Shown piece by piece: positions 1-9,471 of a DNA stretch of 64,000 nucleotides. Position 1 is the stretch's first letter; each line of letters begins with the position of its first letter. The DNA lies in the NCBI RefSeq assembly GCF_030553305.1, contig NZ_JARRAH010000001.1, positions 1,922,001 to 1,986,000 of the forward strand, read 5' to 3'. The notes beneath the pieces are model-generated. The model was given only the letters and a program-made list of their open reading frames with translations. It had not been told where the DNA came from and made no database searches. Origin of the DNA: Halomarina ordinaria (GTDB lineage: Archaea; Halobacteriota; Halobacteria; Halobacteriales; Haloarculaceae). The translations under genes and the position numbers were made by a program.

Positions 1-194
1 GACACAGGCGAGAACAGGTCGCGGCCGCACCGCGAGCGACCGGAGGGAGCGAGCGGGCCGAGGAACCCCCGAAGGGGGTGACGACGGCTTTCCGTCCAGG
101 TTTTGCCAGCGAGCCGGGTGCTGACCGCCGAGCGAAGCGAGGCGTGTCAGCACCTCACGAGCGCAGCAAAACGTGGGCGGAAAGTGGGTTCGAA

Positions 195-206
195 GGCTTT
201 AACCCC
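195..206 (+). promoter_or_regulatory. TATA-like box upstream of rpl10e
   Basis: A CTTTAA core lies about 30 nt before the rpl10e ATG, the usual place for a haloarchaeal TATA box with a short leader. The preceding ~190 bases hold GC-rich haloarchaeal spacer sequence and no gene I can support. Confidence 0.5.
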
Positions 207-230
207 GAACTGCACCTCGACACACGTAAT

Positions 231-761
231 ATGACCGATAAACCCGCCTCGATGTACCGGGACATCGACAAGCCCCCGTACACCCGACGGGAGTACATCA
301 CGGGGATTCCCGGGTCCCAGATCGCTCAGCACAAGATGGGCGACATCGACGCCGACCCCGACGACTACCCCGTCCAGATAAGTCTCGTCGTCGACGAGGC
401 CGTCCAGATTCGCCACGGTTCGCTCGAGGCCTCCCGCCTGTCGGCGAACCGCCACCTCATCAAGGAACTCGGCGAGAAGAACTACAAGATGATCCTCCGC
501 AAGTTCCCCCACCAGGTCCTGCGCGAGAACAAGCAGGCGACCGGTGCGGGTGCGGACCGCGTCTCCGACGGGATGCGCCAGTCCTTCGGGAAGATCGTCG
601 GCACCGCCGCCCGCATGGGCAAGGGCGAGCGCGTGTTCACCATCTGGTGTCACCCCGACCAGGCGCCCGCCGCCAAGGACGCCCTCCGGCGCGCGTACAA
701 CAAGGTCTCGCCGCCGTGTCGCATCGTCGTCGAACGCGGCGAGGACCTGCTCGTCTCGTAA
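231..761 (+). CDS. rpl10e: 50S ribosomal protein L10e (L16 family)
   Basis: A 176-residue protein of the large ribosomal subunit, positioned near the tRNA elbow between the central protuberance and the A site. It opens [15 protein letters not shown], followed by [23 protein letters not shown], the classic L10e N-terminus, and keeps the basic, Gly-rich central loop around [16 protein letters not shown]. The open frame extends upstream to 78, but that part has no family similarity. The ATG at 231 matches the family start and sits just downstream of a TATA-like box. Length is normal for archaeal L10e. Confidence 0.97.
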   Translation: MTDKPASMYRDIDKPPYTRREYITGIPGSQIAQHKMGDIDADPDDYPVQISLVVDEAVQIRHGSLEASRLSANRHLIKELGEKNYKMILRKFPHQVLRENKQATGAGADRVSDGMRQSFGKIVGTAARMGKGERVFTIWCHPDQAPAAKDALRRAYNKVSPPCRIVVERGEDLLVS

Positions 762-822
762 GCACCCACCGCGCGAGGCGGGGGTCTCTACGCTTTTACG
801 CCCCGCACCCCTCCCGTAGCCC

Positions 823-1677
823 ATGCTCCGCCTCGCGGTCACCACCCGCGCCGAGACCTACGAGCGCATCGAGGCCCCGCTTCGCGAGCGCGATATCGCC
901 GTCGGCCACGTCGACCCGACCGAGCGGTCGTTCGCGCTCTCCTCGCCGCCGTTCGAGGGGTACGACGTCGGCTTCGTCTACCCCGGCCGCCTCCCCGAGG
1001 GGGGTGTCGCCGACGCCCTCCTCGGCGTCCCGTGGGTGAACGACCGCGAGGCGATACTGCGTTCGCGCCACAAGGCGGAGGCGCTCGCCCGCCTCGCCCG
1101 GGCGGGCGTCGCCGTCCCCGAGACGGTGGTGGTCTCCAGCCCCGCCGACGAGGACGACCTGCGGGCGGCGTTCGAACGGTTCGACCCACCGGTGGTCGTC
1201 AAACCCAACTCCACCACGCGCGGGACGGGCATCGCGAAGGTCCACGACCTCGACTCGCTGCTCGGCGTGACCGACTACCTCTCGCTCATCCACGACTTCC
1301 CGGCGACGGGCGACCGCTCGTACCTCCTCCAGGAGTACCTCCCCGACGCGCGCGACTACCGGGCGATGGTCGTCGACGGCGCGTACGCCGGCGCCGTCGA
1401 GCGTCGCCTCCCCGAGGGGGAGGAACGGTGGAAGCACAACGTCCACCGGGGGGCGGTCGCCACCGGCGTTCGCCTCCCGGCCGACCTCCGGGCGCTCGCG
1501 GAGGAGGCCGCCGCGGCGCTCGGCGTCGCCTACCTCGGCGTCGACCTGCTCGTGACCGACGACCGGGCGGTGGTCAACGAGACGAACGCCCGGCCGACCG
1601 TCGACGAGGCGACGAAGTACGAACCCGGCTTCTACGACGCGCTCGCGGACCTGATTCGGGCGACGGCCGAGCGTTAG
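823..1677 (+). CDS. RimK-like ATP-grasp ligase
   Basis: A 284-residue ATP-grasp protein of the RimK/alpha-L-glutamate ligase type, which join an amino acid or amine to a carboxylate with ATP. Visible marks are the nucleotide-binding strand VVVKPNSTTRGTGI (about residue 125), the LLQEYLPDARDYRAMVVDG segment, and the C-terminal metal site VNETNARPTVDEATKYEP. The exact substrate (glutamate tailing, coenzyme F420 or lysine-type chemistry) cannot be told from sequence. Its stop codon overlaps the stop of the convergent gene on the other strand. Confidence 0.8.
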   Translation: MLRLAVTTRAETYERIEAPLRERDIAVGHVDPTERSFALSSPPFEGYDVGFVYPGRLPEGGVADALLGVPWVNDREAILRSRHKAEALARLARAGVAVPETVVVSSPADEDDLRAAFERFDPPVVVKPNSTTRGTGIAKVHDLDSLLGVTDYLSLIHDFPATGDRSYLLQEYLPDARDYRAMVVDGAYAGAVERRLPEGEERWKHNVHRGAVATGVRLPADLRALAEEAAAALGVAYLGVDLLVTDDRAVVNETNARPTVDEATKYEPGFYDALADLIRATAER

Positions 1678-2582
1678 CTCTCGAAGCCGGCCACCAGCAG
1701 GAGGAGACCGCCGAACAGGCCCGAGCAGAGCGACAGGTACCAGCCGACCGGTCCGCCGACGACCACGACGCCGCCGACGCCGACGGCGAGCAGGACCACG
1801 CCGAGGAGGGCGGCGGTGACGGTGACCGCGCGGTTCGACCCCCGCCCCCGGCCGTCGTCCGTGACACGGACGTCGACGGCGCGGTCGAAGACGGCCGTCG
1901 ACGCCTCGCGCTTCCGCGTCGGGACGAGCACCCACTGCGGGCGCGAGAGCGCCCCGGGCGTCCGCTCGTGACGGAGGACGAACAGCGAGAGCGGCCCGAG
2001 GGGAACCGTCCGGTAGGACCGGAGGCCGGCGAGCGACCCCTCGTTCGTCGCGTCGTTCCCGGCCGTCGCTGTCAGCGCCTCGCCGTCGATGCGGCCGTGG
2101 GTGGTGCCGAGGAGGTAGCAGCCGCCCGCGAGGACGCCCCCGACCACGAGTGCGAGTGGACCGGACGGACCGACGAGGAGGAAGGCTGCGGCGAACGCGA
2201 CCACCCCACAGGTGGCGAGGGCAACGTACGTCCGACCGGGCAGCGGTGGGGTGCGACGCTCCTCGGTGAGGGTATCGACCACGCCGGCGCGCTGTGTCGG
2301 GTCGAGAAAGGGGAGGAGGTAGAGCAGCGAGAACGGCCCGCCGACGAAGACGAGGACGAGCAGGACGAGGGCGAACCGGAGCGACCCGCCGAGGGTGGAC
2401 GTCGCGGCGACGGCGGAGAGGGCGACCGCGAGCGCGACGACGCCGTACAGCGAGGCGAACGTCCCGCCGACGAGGGCGACGGCGAGCAGCCGACAGCACC
2501 GGAGCCACGGGACGGTTCGCGCGTCGTAGCGCCACTCGACGGTGGTGTCGGAGGGTGAGGGGGAAGGCGAGGGGACCGCCAT
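1674..2582 (-). CDS. multi-pass membrane protein, function unknown
   Basis: A 302-residue protein with several hydrophobic stretches (for example LLAVALVGGTFASLYGVVALAVALSA, FALVLLVLVFVGGPFSLLYLL, VVAFAAAFLLVGPSGPLALVVGGVLAG, and two close to the C-terminus), so an integral membrane protein of about six segments. The N-terminus starts with Pro-Ser repeats. I recognise no catalytic motif or named family. It is convergent with the RimK-like gene, and the two stop codons overlap. Confidence 0.7.
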   Translation of the reverse strand: MAVPSPSPSPSDTTVEWRYDARTVPWLRCCRLLAVALVGGTFASLYGVVALAVALSAVAATSTLGGSLRFALVLLVLVFVGGPFSLLYLLPFLDPTQRAGVVDTLTEERRTPPLPGRTYVALATCGVVAFAAAFLLVGPSGPLALVVGGVLAGGCYLLGTTHGRIDGEALTATAGNDATNEGSLAGLRSYRTVPLGPLSLFVLRHERTPGALSRPQWVLVPTRKREASTAVFDRAVDVRVTDDGRGRGSNRAVTVTAALLGVVLLAVGVGGVVVVGGPVGWYLSLCSGLFGGLLLLVAGFES

Positions 2583-2624
2583 GTACTATCGCCCGCCGCG
2601 TGTATCGAAAAGTCTACAGGTCGG

Positions 2625-3653
2625 TCAGCGCCACCACTCGCCGCGCTGTTCGCTCGCGGTGGCGTCCCGGCGGAGGGGGTCGGGGTACTCGTCCTCGGTC
2701 TCGAAGCCGAAGCCGGTGCCGAGCCAGCGGGCGACGTGCCAGGCGACGGCGTCCGTCTCGATACCGGTGAGCGTGATGTCGAGGGCGGTGTAGGTCTCCA
2801 TGGCGCCGTCGCCGTCCGGGTCGGGCCCTTCGAGCGTCCCACAGGAGGCCGGCCCCTCGTGGCACGTCGACTCGTCCGTGAAGCGGACGGTGACGTCGGC
2901 GCTCGCGTTCGACGCGACCACCTCGAACGAGACGTTCTCGGGGACGGTGCCGTCGGCGCCGCGCTCGTAGTAGGCGAGTGCGGCGCCGACCTGTTCGGCG
3001 ACGGCCTCGCGCTCGTCGGTGGGGACGGCCGCGTCGTCGATAGCGACCCGGAGCGTCTCGTTCGCCCACGGGAGGGCGCGGTCGGTGGCGTTCGGTTGCG
3101 GAGGGGTGACCAGCGAGGACTCCGCGGCCATCACGTCGCGGGGGTCGTCGCCGTGGGCCAGACCGAGCGTGTGACCCAGTTCGTGGGTGAGCACCTGAAC
3201 CGTCGAGTCGTCGGAGAAGCCCGTCCGGACCTCGACCTCGACGGGTCGGTCGACCGGTCCACGGGTGATGTAGGGCGCACACCCCGCGGCGTGGTCCTCC
3301 GTCCCGCAGGTCCCGATGTCGTCGACGACGGTGACGACGATATCCGGGTCGGCGGCGTCCGGGTCGAGACGGTAGGTGACGCCGTAGCCCGCGTAACGCT
3401 CCGCGTTCGCCTCCCAGTAGGCGAGCGCCTCGGCGACCAGCGGTTCGAAGTCGCGGTCCGCCCCCGTCTCGTCGACGAGCGCGACGGTGAGCGTCTCCGT
3501 CCCCCACGGGTTGTCGGAGACGATACCGCGCGACTCGTCGGTCGACGGGACCGTCGGCACCTGCGACGTACAGCCGGCGAGGAGGACGAGCGCGCAGAGT
3601 GCGAGGGAGAGGGGGAGGGGGAGGGGGAACCACGAATCGGGACCGTCGGTCAT
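2625..3653 (-). CDS. matrixin-like zinc metalloprotease lipoprotein with degenerate second half
   Basis: A 342-residue secreted lipoprotein. The signal peptide ends in a lipobox LLAGC (Cys28), so it is probably anchored on the outer face of the membrane. The first half carries the metzincin site HELGHTLGLAH (His157, Glu158, His161, His167), typical of matrixin-type proteases (zinc ligands plus catalytic Glu). The second half (from about residue 190) repeats the layout: ETLRVAIDD, an AYYERGADGT helix, and cysteine pairs. At the equivalent position, however, it reads HVARWLGTGFGF, so it has lost the zinc site. Substrate unknown. Confidence 0.8.
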   Translation of the reverse strand: MTDGPDSWFPLPLPLSLALCALVLLAGCTSQVPTVPSTDESRGIVSDNPWGTETLTVALVDETGADRDFEPLVAEALAYWEANAERYAGYGVTYRLDPDAADPDIVVTVVDDIGTCGTEDHAAGCAPYITRGPVDRPVEVEVRTGFSDDSTVQVLTHELGHTLGLAHGDDPRDVMAAESSLVTPPQPNATDRALPWANETLRVAIDDAAVPTDEREAVAEQVGAALAYYERGADGTVPENVSFEVVASNASADVTVRFTDESTCHEGPASCGTLEGPDPDGDGAMETYTALDITLTGIETDAVAWHVARWLGTGFGFETEDEYPDPLRRDATASEQRGEWWR

Positions 3654-3704
3654 TTCGATTCGACAGTGACGCTCCAGAAAGATAGCTGTGACTCTCTCGA
3701 ACTC

Positions 3705-4120
3705 TGACGAGTAGTGGCTGCGGGCCGTAAGCCCCCTTCTGTTCTATCCGGCATTCGGCTGAGCGCTCGCGGCTGTCGCCGGGCTACCTTGATGCCGCGA
3801 GCTTGCACCGGCGAGGATTCGCCGTTCCATCCGTTCTCCTCCATCGGCGCTCGCGGGCAGGGCCCGCTCGCGCGTACCGCGACCTCTCGGAGAGACGTCG
3901 CGCAACCCTCGGTGGGTCAACTCCCCTCCCTCGCGGTCGGGTTCGCGCACCTCATCGGTCCGGAGGAGTGGTCTCGTTTCTGTTCCAGTGCCGACGGTCT
4001 CCCGTCCCGGACTTGCGCCCGGTCGCCTGCCCGGCCGGTGGGGGGACTTTCCTCGTGCGTCGCACGGGGGCCGGACACCCGCTGCCACGGTGGCACGTAG
4101 ACGGGTCGCGGGCCTAAGTC
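3705..4120 (-). ncRNA. rnpB: RNase P RNA
   Basis: The catalytic RNA that trims 5' leaders from pre-tRNAs. On the minus strand both halves of universal helix P4 are visible: GAGGAAAGTCC near the 5' side (plus-strand positions about 4043–4053) and ACAGAAGGGGGCTTA near the 3' side (about 3728–3742). They are separated by about 300 nt of GC-rich stems, the normal spacing for archaeal type A RNA. Exact ends are estimated. It lies between a lipoprotein gene and the nicotinate phosphoribosyltransferase gene. Confidence 0.92.
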
Positions 4121-4126
4121 GTTCGG

Positions 4127-5269
4127 TTACGCCGGAGGGCCGAACCCGACGCGGGCGGCGTCCTCGGCGGTCCGCGCGACGGCCCGGTCGAGGTCGAACT
4201 CGCGGACCACCTCGCCGTCGCGCACCAGCGGCGCGAGCAGTTCCTCCGCGTTCTCCGGCGCGGGGTCGGCCGCGCGCCGGACGTCGTGCCCGCCGTCGGC
4301 GGTCCGGTAGACCGCCTTCTCGTCGGGGAGTTTGCCGCGCTTGCCCCACGACTGTCCCTCGACGGTGACGATGTCGAGCGCGAAGTCGACGGGGTCGGCG
4401 TTGCTGACGTGGCCGCCGACGCCGAAGCCGTCGGCGACGTCCCGCAGGTCGCGGAGTTCGGCGGGGCCGAGGCCCCCCGAGAGGAAGATCTCGACGTCCT
4501 CGAAGCCCGCGCCGTCGAGACGCCAGCGCACCTCCCGGACGATGTGGCGGAAGTCGCCCCGCCGGGAGCCGGTGGTGTCGAGACGGACGCCGTCGAGGTC
4601 GATGGCCCGGGCCGCGCGGAGGGCCTCCTCGGTCTCGTCGGAGTAGGTGTCACAGAGGGCGATACGCGGCGTCTCGGGGGGAGCGGCGTCGTCGAACGCC
4701 GTCCACGCCGCCTCCTGTTCGCCCGGCCCGAAGCAGATGACGAGCGCGTGGGGCATCGTCCCGCTGGCCTCCCGGCCGAGCAACTCGCCGGCGGCGACGT
4801 GCGAGAAGCCGTCGAAGCCCGCGAGCAGCGCCGAGCGCTCGACGACGGCGGCCATCGACGGGTGGACGTGGCGCGCGCCGAACGAGAGGAGCGTCGACTC
4901 GGGCGCCGCGAGTCGGGCCTCCAGGGCGGCGGTGGCGATGCCGCTCGCGTGCGAGAGGAAGCCGAGCAGCGACGTCTCGTAGCGTGCGAAGTCGAGGTAG
5001 CGCCCCTCGATACGCATCACCGGTCCGCCGTCGAACAGCGTCCCCTCGGGGAGCGCGTCCACGTCCACGGGGAGGCCCGAGAGGAGGTGCGCCGCGTCCT
5101 CGACGCCCGCGAGGAGTTCGAACGAGCCGTCGGGGAACTGGTCGGCCGTCACCTCGGCGACGACGGTCGGGTTGCGGTCCGCGGCCTCCAGGGCGGCGAC
5201 CGTCCGGTCGAAGTAGGCGTCCGTGGCGCGTCCCTCGCTGATGGCCTCGGAGGGGACGATGTCGAACAT
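4127..5269 (-). CDS. pncB: nicotinate phosphoribosyltransferase
   Basis: A 380-residue cytoplasmic enzyme that joins nicotinate to PRPP, giving nicotinate mononucleotide for NAD salvage. Family marks are FARYETSLLGFLSHASGIAT, SFGARHVHPSMA, LDTTGSRRGDFRHIVREV (phosphate-binding region) and FLSGGLGPAELRDL near the C-terminus. The start at MFDIVPSEAISEGRATDAYF matches the family; the longer open frame upstream is a different reading of the neighbouring gene. A nicotinamidase-like gene lies 3 kb away, so the two may form a nicotinamide-to-NaMN route. Confidence 0.9.
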   Translation of the reverse strand: MFDIVPSEAISEGRATDAYFDRTVAALEAADRNPTVVAEVTADQFPDGSFELLAGVEDAAHLLSGLPVDVDALPEGTLFDGGPVMRIEGRYLDFARYETSLLGFLSHASGIATAALEARLAAPESTLLSFGARHVHPSMAAVVERSALLAGFDGFSHVAAGELLGREASGTMPHALVICFGPGEQEAAWTAFDDAAPPETPRIALCDTYSDETEEALRAARAIDLDGVRLDTTGSRRGDFRHIVREVRWRLDGAGFEDVEIFLSGGLGPAELRDLRDVADGFGVGGHVSNADPVDFALDIVTVEGQSWGKRGKLPDEKAVYRTADGGHDVRRAADPAPENAEELLAPLVRDGEVVREFDLDRAVARTAEDAARVGFGPPA

Positions 5270-5319
5270 ACGCCCGGTACACCGGGCGCGTCGAAAAAGG
5301 TAGGCGATACGCTCGGAAG

Positions 5320-6633
5320 TCAGGACCGGTGAATCGCGTCGAGGTCGGCGGGGGTCGGCGCGTTGACGACCGTGACCGTCTCCCCCTCGCGGGTCACCCG
5401 GAAGGCGTCGGCGTAGGGGTCGTCCGCGGGGAGGACGTAGACGGTCCCCTCGCGGTCGGCTCCCCGCTCCTCGAGGAGCGTGCGGTACGCGTCGAGGAAC
5501 TCGCGGGCCTCGCTCGCGTCGTCCCACTCGATGCGCCAGACGTAGCCCGCCTCGGCATCGGGGTCCGACGCGTCGGCGTCGGCGTTCACGTAGGGGACGA
5601 GGCGGTCGCCGGCCCACCCGTCGGTCGCGGGGTGGTCGTAGTCGAAGCGGTCCCCCCCGTCGAGCGCGCCGTTCGCCCGGAGCATGGCGTAGATCGTGGC
5701 CTCCCCGAGCGTCGTCCAGTCGGGGTCCCGGTCGACGCGCTCCCAGCGGTCGGTCGAGCGGTCCGCGACCGCGACGGTCGCGGGGGCGTCGTCGGGGTAG
5801 CGCTCGGGGTGGACGACCTGCTCGCTGCTCTCGGGGACGGCGTCGTAGGCGTCGTCCACCGCCGTCCAGCCGCCCTCCTCGCGGAGGGCGTCGACGAACT
5901 CCGGCCCCTCGACGTAGGGCGCGACGACCGAGAGGTAGAGGCCGCTCTCGAAGACCGGGTCCTCGTCGATGCTGGGGCGGTCCGGTCGGGGGAGGCAGTC
6001 CCACTCCGTCCCACAGCGCGCCTCGTAGGCGGCCTCGACGGCGTTCGCGTCGCCCTCGACGAGGCCGTTCACGCCGAGCGACCCGTCGCGCGTCCGGCGG
6101 TCGGGCGGGGCGGTGAAGTGCTGGACCTGCAGGGCGTGGACGAGTTCGTGCGCGAGCGTCCGCGTGTCGAGCATCGGCGTCTCGCTGTCGCTGACGACGA
6201 CGACGTCGCCGCCGGCGTAGTAGCCCGCCACGGCGGCGCCGAACACCTCCTCGCGGGCCGCCGCGACGGTCGTCTCCTCGTCGACGAGGAACGGCGCCTC
6301 CCACGCCTGCTCGCGGAACGCGCCGGCGGCCCGCTCCGCGCCGCGCTCCTCGCGGTAGGTCTCTCGCGAGACGACGCGCACGTCCACGTCGTCGGTGAAC
6401 TCCAGGCCCCGGATGACCTCGACGCGCGCCATCGTCCGCGCGACGACGGCGTCGCGCTCGCTGGCGTTGAGGCCGTCCTCCGTCGTCACGTCGAGGTCGG
6501 CGTCGGCCGCGTACCCGTCCTCGACGCCGAGTTCGCCCTCGTCGGTGACGGGGACCGAACAGCCCGAGAGGACCACCAGCGCGCAGAGCGCGACGGCGAG
6601 CACCCGGGGACGGGGTCGAGGCGGCACGCTCAC
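5320..6633 (-). CDS. Hvo_1808-type surface lipoprotein with HELVH motif
   Basis: A 437-residue exported lipoprotein with a lipobox VLSGC (Cys25). It keeps a zincin-like AHELVHALQVQHF motif (His162, Glu163, His166), so it may be an active extracellular metallopeptidase. The downstream pattern WxCLPRPD, GLYLSVVAPYVEGPEFVDALREEGGW, VVHPERYPDDAP and the C-terminal TVVNAPTPADLDAIH is shared closely with the gene just upstream. It starts 4 bp inside that gene's end (ATGA overlap), so the two are translationally coupled paralogues. Function of the family is not established. Confidence 0.75.
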   Translation of the reverse strand: MSVPPRPRPRVLAVALCALVVLSGCSVPVTDEGELGVEDGYAADADLDVTTEDGLNASERDAVVARTMARVEVIRGLEFTDDVDVRVVSRETYREERGAERAAGAFREQAWEAPFLVDEETTVAAAREEVFGAAVAGYYAGGDVVVVSDSETPMLDTRTLAHELVHALQVQHFTAPPDRRTRDGSLGVNGLVEGDANAVEAAYEARCGTEWDCLPRPDRPSIDEDPVFESGLYLSVVAPYVEGPEFVDALREEGGWTAVDDAYDAVPESSEQVVHPERYPDDAPATVAVADRSTDRWERVDRDPDWTTLGEATIYAMLRANGALDGGDRFDYDHPATDGWAGDRLVPYVNADADASDPDAEAGYVWRIEWDDASEAREFLDAYRTLLEERGADREGTVYVLPADDPYADAFRVTREGETVTVVNAPTPADLDAIHRS

Positions 6634-8210
6634 GGTCGGCCGCGGCGCGCGACCAGCGCCGCGAGCGCGACGAGGAGCGCGGAGAGGGCGACCCCGACGC
6701 CGAAGCCGGGACCGGTCGCCTCGCTCCCCTCGCCCTCACCCTCCCGCTCCTCCTCGACGCGGGCGACGTCGACCGCGTGGACGCCCGAGAGGTCGTCGGC
6801 GGTCGGTGCGTTGACGATGGTGACCCGGTCGCCGTCGACGGCGAGGTGGACCGCGTCGCCGTAGCCGCTCCCGTCCGGCAGGCGGTAGGTGCGCTCGCCG
6901 ACGCGCTCGGCGTCGTGGTAGTCGAGCACCGACCGGTAGGCCGCAGCGAACTCCTCGGCGTCGCCCGGCGAGTCCCAGGCGGTCTCCCAGACGTAGCCCG
7001 TCTCGTTGGTCGCGCGCGAGTCGTCCGTGACGTACGGCTGGAGCGAGTCGCCGTCCCACCCCGCGCTCGCGGGGTGCGAGTAGTTCAGCGGGTCGAAGCC
7101 GTCGAGGCGACCGTTCGTGTCGGTGTTGAACGGGTGGGCGTAGGGGATGGCGACCGTCTCGGGGACGCCCGAGGCGGTGGTCGCCTCGTAGCTCGGGTAC
7201 CAGAGCATCGAGTAGATGCCGGCCTCGCCGAACGCCGCGTGGTCCGTCTCGCCCGCGAGGTCGAGAGGACGCCAGCGGTCGTCGCTGCGGTCCTCGACCT
7301 CGACCGCGGTCGGCGCGTCCTCGCCGTACTTCTCGGGGTGGATGACCTGCTCGGTGCTCGCCGGCGGGTCGTCGTAGAGGGCGTTCACCGCCTCCCACCC
7401 CCCCTCCTCGCGGACCGACCGGACGAACGGGGGGCCGTCGCTGTAGGGCTGGTAGACGAGGAAGTAGAGGCCGTAGTGGAGGTCGTTCGCGCCGGGTTGC
7501 GCCCCGGGCGCGGAGTCGGCGAGGCAGTCCCACTCGCTCCCACAGCGCTCCTCGTAGAGGTAGTCGACGTAGTTGCCGTCGCCCTCGATGAGGCCGTCGA
7601 GGGCGTTGTGCGCCTCGCGGGTCGTCTGGTTCTCCCACTCGACGTCGAAGTGCTGGTCCTGCAGGGCGTGGAACAGTTCCTGGGCGAGCGTCACCTCGTT
7701 GACCCGGGGGGCGGTCTCGTTCTCGGAGACGACGACGACGCGCTCGCTCCGCGGGTCGTAGTAGCCGCCGACGGTCGCCCCCCGGTTGGCGCGCTGGACC
7801 GCGACGGCGTCCGCCGACTCCTCGACCATGAACAGCGCCTCGAACTTCACGTTCTGGTGGAGGCGGTCGCGTTCGTCGGCCACCTCGACGGCGTCGACCT
7901 CCTCGCGGAACTCGGCGCGCGAGACCACCTCGACGGGGACCGACCGCTCGAACTCCAGGCCGCGTATCTCCTCGACGCGCGCCATCGACCGCGCGACGAC
8001 GGCGTCGAGTTCGTCCTCGTCGAGGCCGTCGCCGGGCGTCACGTCGACCGGGTCGTCGTACCAGTAGCCGTCCTCCCACCCGAGGGGGTCGCCGTCGGGG
8101 TCCTCGCGCGGGCCAGCCTGCGCGTTCGCCCCTACGACGGGGGTGACGGCACCGAGGAGGGCGAGGAGGGCCAACAGGACCGGGAGGGAGACGTTCAGGG
8201 ACCGCTGCAT
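6630..8210 (-). CDS. Hvo_1808-type surface protein with PGF-CTERM anchor
   Basis: A 526-residue secreted paralogue of the lipoprotein gene that follows it. The ATG at 8210 is chosen over one 27 nt upstream because a strong AGGAGGTG Shine-Dalgarno sits directly before it. The protein has an N-terminal signal peptide without a lipobox cysteine. Its C-terminal tail, GPGFGVGVALSALLVALAALVARRGRP, is an archaeosortase-type PGF-CTERM sorting signal. The zincin motif is altered to AQELFHALQDQHF: Gln177 replaces the first His, so catalytic zinc binding is doubtful. Confidence 0.78.
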   Translation of the reverse strand: MQRSLNVSLPVLLALLALLGAVTPVVGANAQAGPREDPDGDPLGWEDGYWYDDPVDVTPGDGLDEDELDAVVARSMARVEEIRGLEFERSVPVEVVSRAEFREEVDAVEVADERDRLHQNVKFEALFMVEESADAVAVQRANRGATVGGYYDPRSERVVVVSENETAPRVNEVTLAQELFHALQDQHFDVEWENQTTREAHNALDGLIEGDGNYVDYLYEERCGSEWDCLADSAPGAQPGANDLHYGLYFLVYQPYSDGPPFVRSVREEGGWEAVNALYDDPPASTEQVIHPEKYGEDAPTAVEVEDRSDDRWRPLDLAGETDHAAFGEAGIYSMLWYPSYEATTASGVPETVAIPYAHPFNTDTNGRLDGFDPLNYSHPASAGWDGDSLQPYVTDDSRATNETGYVWETAWDSPGDAEEFAAAYRSVLDYHDAERVGERTYRLPDGSGYGDAVHLAVDGDRVTIVNAPTADDLSGVHAVDVARVEEEREGEGEGSEATGPGFGVGVALSALLVALAALVARRGRP

Positions 8211-8295
8211 GCCACCTCCTATGTGAGGCGGTGTCAAAAACCACCCGAAGCGTCACCGGCGGAACCGTTTTGCGGCGCGTCTGCCAAGCGACCGC

Positions 8296-8874
8296 ATGGC
8301 GTTCGACCCCGACCACACCGCCGTCGTCGTCGTGGACATGCAGAACGGGTTCTGTCACCCGGAGGGGAGCCTCTACGCCCCGGGGAGCGAGGCGGCTATC
8401 GAACCGGTCGCCGCGCTCCTCGACCGGGCGCGGGACGCCGGCGCGCGCGTCGTCTTCACCCGCGACGTCCACCCGCCGGAACAGTTCGAGGGGAACCACT
8501 ACTACGACGAGTTCGACCGGTGGGGCGAACACGTCGTCGAGGGGACGTGGGAGACGGCGGTCGTCGCGGACCTCCCCGTCGAACCCGACGACCACGTCGT
8601 CACCAAGCACACCTACGACGCCTTCTACAACACCAACCTGGAGGGGTGGCTCCGCGCTCACGACGTGCGAGACCTGCTCATCTGCGGGACGCTCGCGAAC
8701 GTCTGCGTCCTCCACACCGCCGGGAGCGCCGGCCTGCGCGACTTCCGACCCGTCCTCGTCCGGGACGCCATCGGCGCCATCGAGGAGGACCACCGGGAGT
8801 ACGCGCTGGACCACGCCGACTGGCTGTTCGGCGAGGTGGAGGAGTTAGAGGACGTCGAGTTCGAGTCGGGCTAG
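8296..8874 (+). CDS. isochorismatase-family hydrolase, probable nicotinamidase
   Basis: A 192-residue cysteine hydrolase. The catalytic triad is readable: Asp14 (VVVDMQNGF), Lys104 (VVTKHTYDAF) and Cys137 (ANVCVLHTA). HPEGSLYAPG and the metal-type DVHPPEQF…H stretch fit nicotinamidases, which deamidate nicotinamide to nicotinate; a nicotinate phosphoribosyltransferase lies nearby. Other isochorismatase-fold hydrolases look alike, so the substrate is inferred from context. Confidence 0.8.
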   Translation: MAFDPDHTAVVVVDMQNGFCHPEGSLYAPGSEAAIEPVAALLDRARDAGARVVFTRDVHPPEQFEGNHYYDEFDRWGEHVVEGTWETAVVADLPVEPDDHVVTKHTYDAFYNTNLEGWLRAHDVRDLLICGTLANVCVLHTAGSAGLRDFRPVLVRDAIGAIEEDHREYALDHADWLFGEVEELEDVEFESG

Positions 8875-8895
8875 CGACGTTGCGCGACCGGCCGG

Positions 8896-9345
8896 TCACT
8901 CCCGGAACAGTCGGTAGGCACCCTGCCCGACGGCGACCGGCCGGTCGCCGTCGGTCGGCGTCTCGCTCGTCACCGTCACCTGGCTGACGCCCACGGACCC
9001 GCCGGCGCGGACCACCTCGGCACGGGCCGTCATATCGCCCGCCGCCCGCCGGAGGTAGTTCACGTTGAGGTTGATGGTGGCGACGCCGCCGGCCGTGGGG
9101 TCCGCCAGGGAGGGCCGGAGGGCGATGCCCCCCGCGGTGTCGATGAGCGTCGCGGCGATACCGCCGTGCATCGTGGGCGGCGTCGTCGGGTTGGTCAACT
9201 TCTCGTCGAACGGCACGGAGAGGGTGATGGAGTCGTAGGTGAACTCCTCGACGGTGGTCCCGAGCCACGAGAGGTAGCCGTGTTCCTCCTCGATGAACCG
9301 CTGGACGAACTCCGTGGCCGCCGGCGGAAGGCTCTCGTCTGCCAT
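8896..9345 (-). CDS. PaaI-type hotdog thioesterase
   Basis: A 149-residue hotdog-fold protein. PPTMHGGIAATLIDTAGGIAL is the central hotdog helix with the conserved HGG, and INLNVNYLRRAAGDMTARAEVVRAGGSVGVSQVTV are the typical later strands. Such proteins hydrolyse acyl-CoA thioesters. The ATG at 9345 (MADESLPP) fits the family; the frame stays open upstream to 9432 without similarity. The acyl substrate is unknown. Confidence 0.82.
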   Translation of the reverse strand: MADESLPPAATEFVQRFIEEEHGYLSWLGTTVEEFTYDSITLSVPFDEKLTNPTTPPTMHGGIAATLIDTAGGIALRPSLADPTAGGVATINLNVNYLRRAAGDMTARAEVVRAGGSVGVSQVTVTSETPTDGDRPVAVGQGAYRLFRE

Positions 9346-9471
9346 GTCGGGGAGTGACCGCGTGCGGGTTTGTAGCCAGCGGTCCTTATCAGAGGTAGCC
9401 AGCTGTACCACAGGACAATAAGACAAAGACAACTAGTAATCAGTAAATAGTACAATTAAGACGGTACTGCG

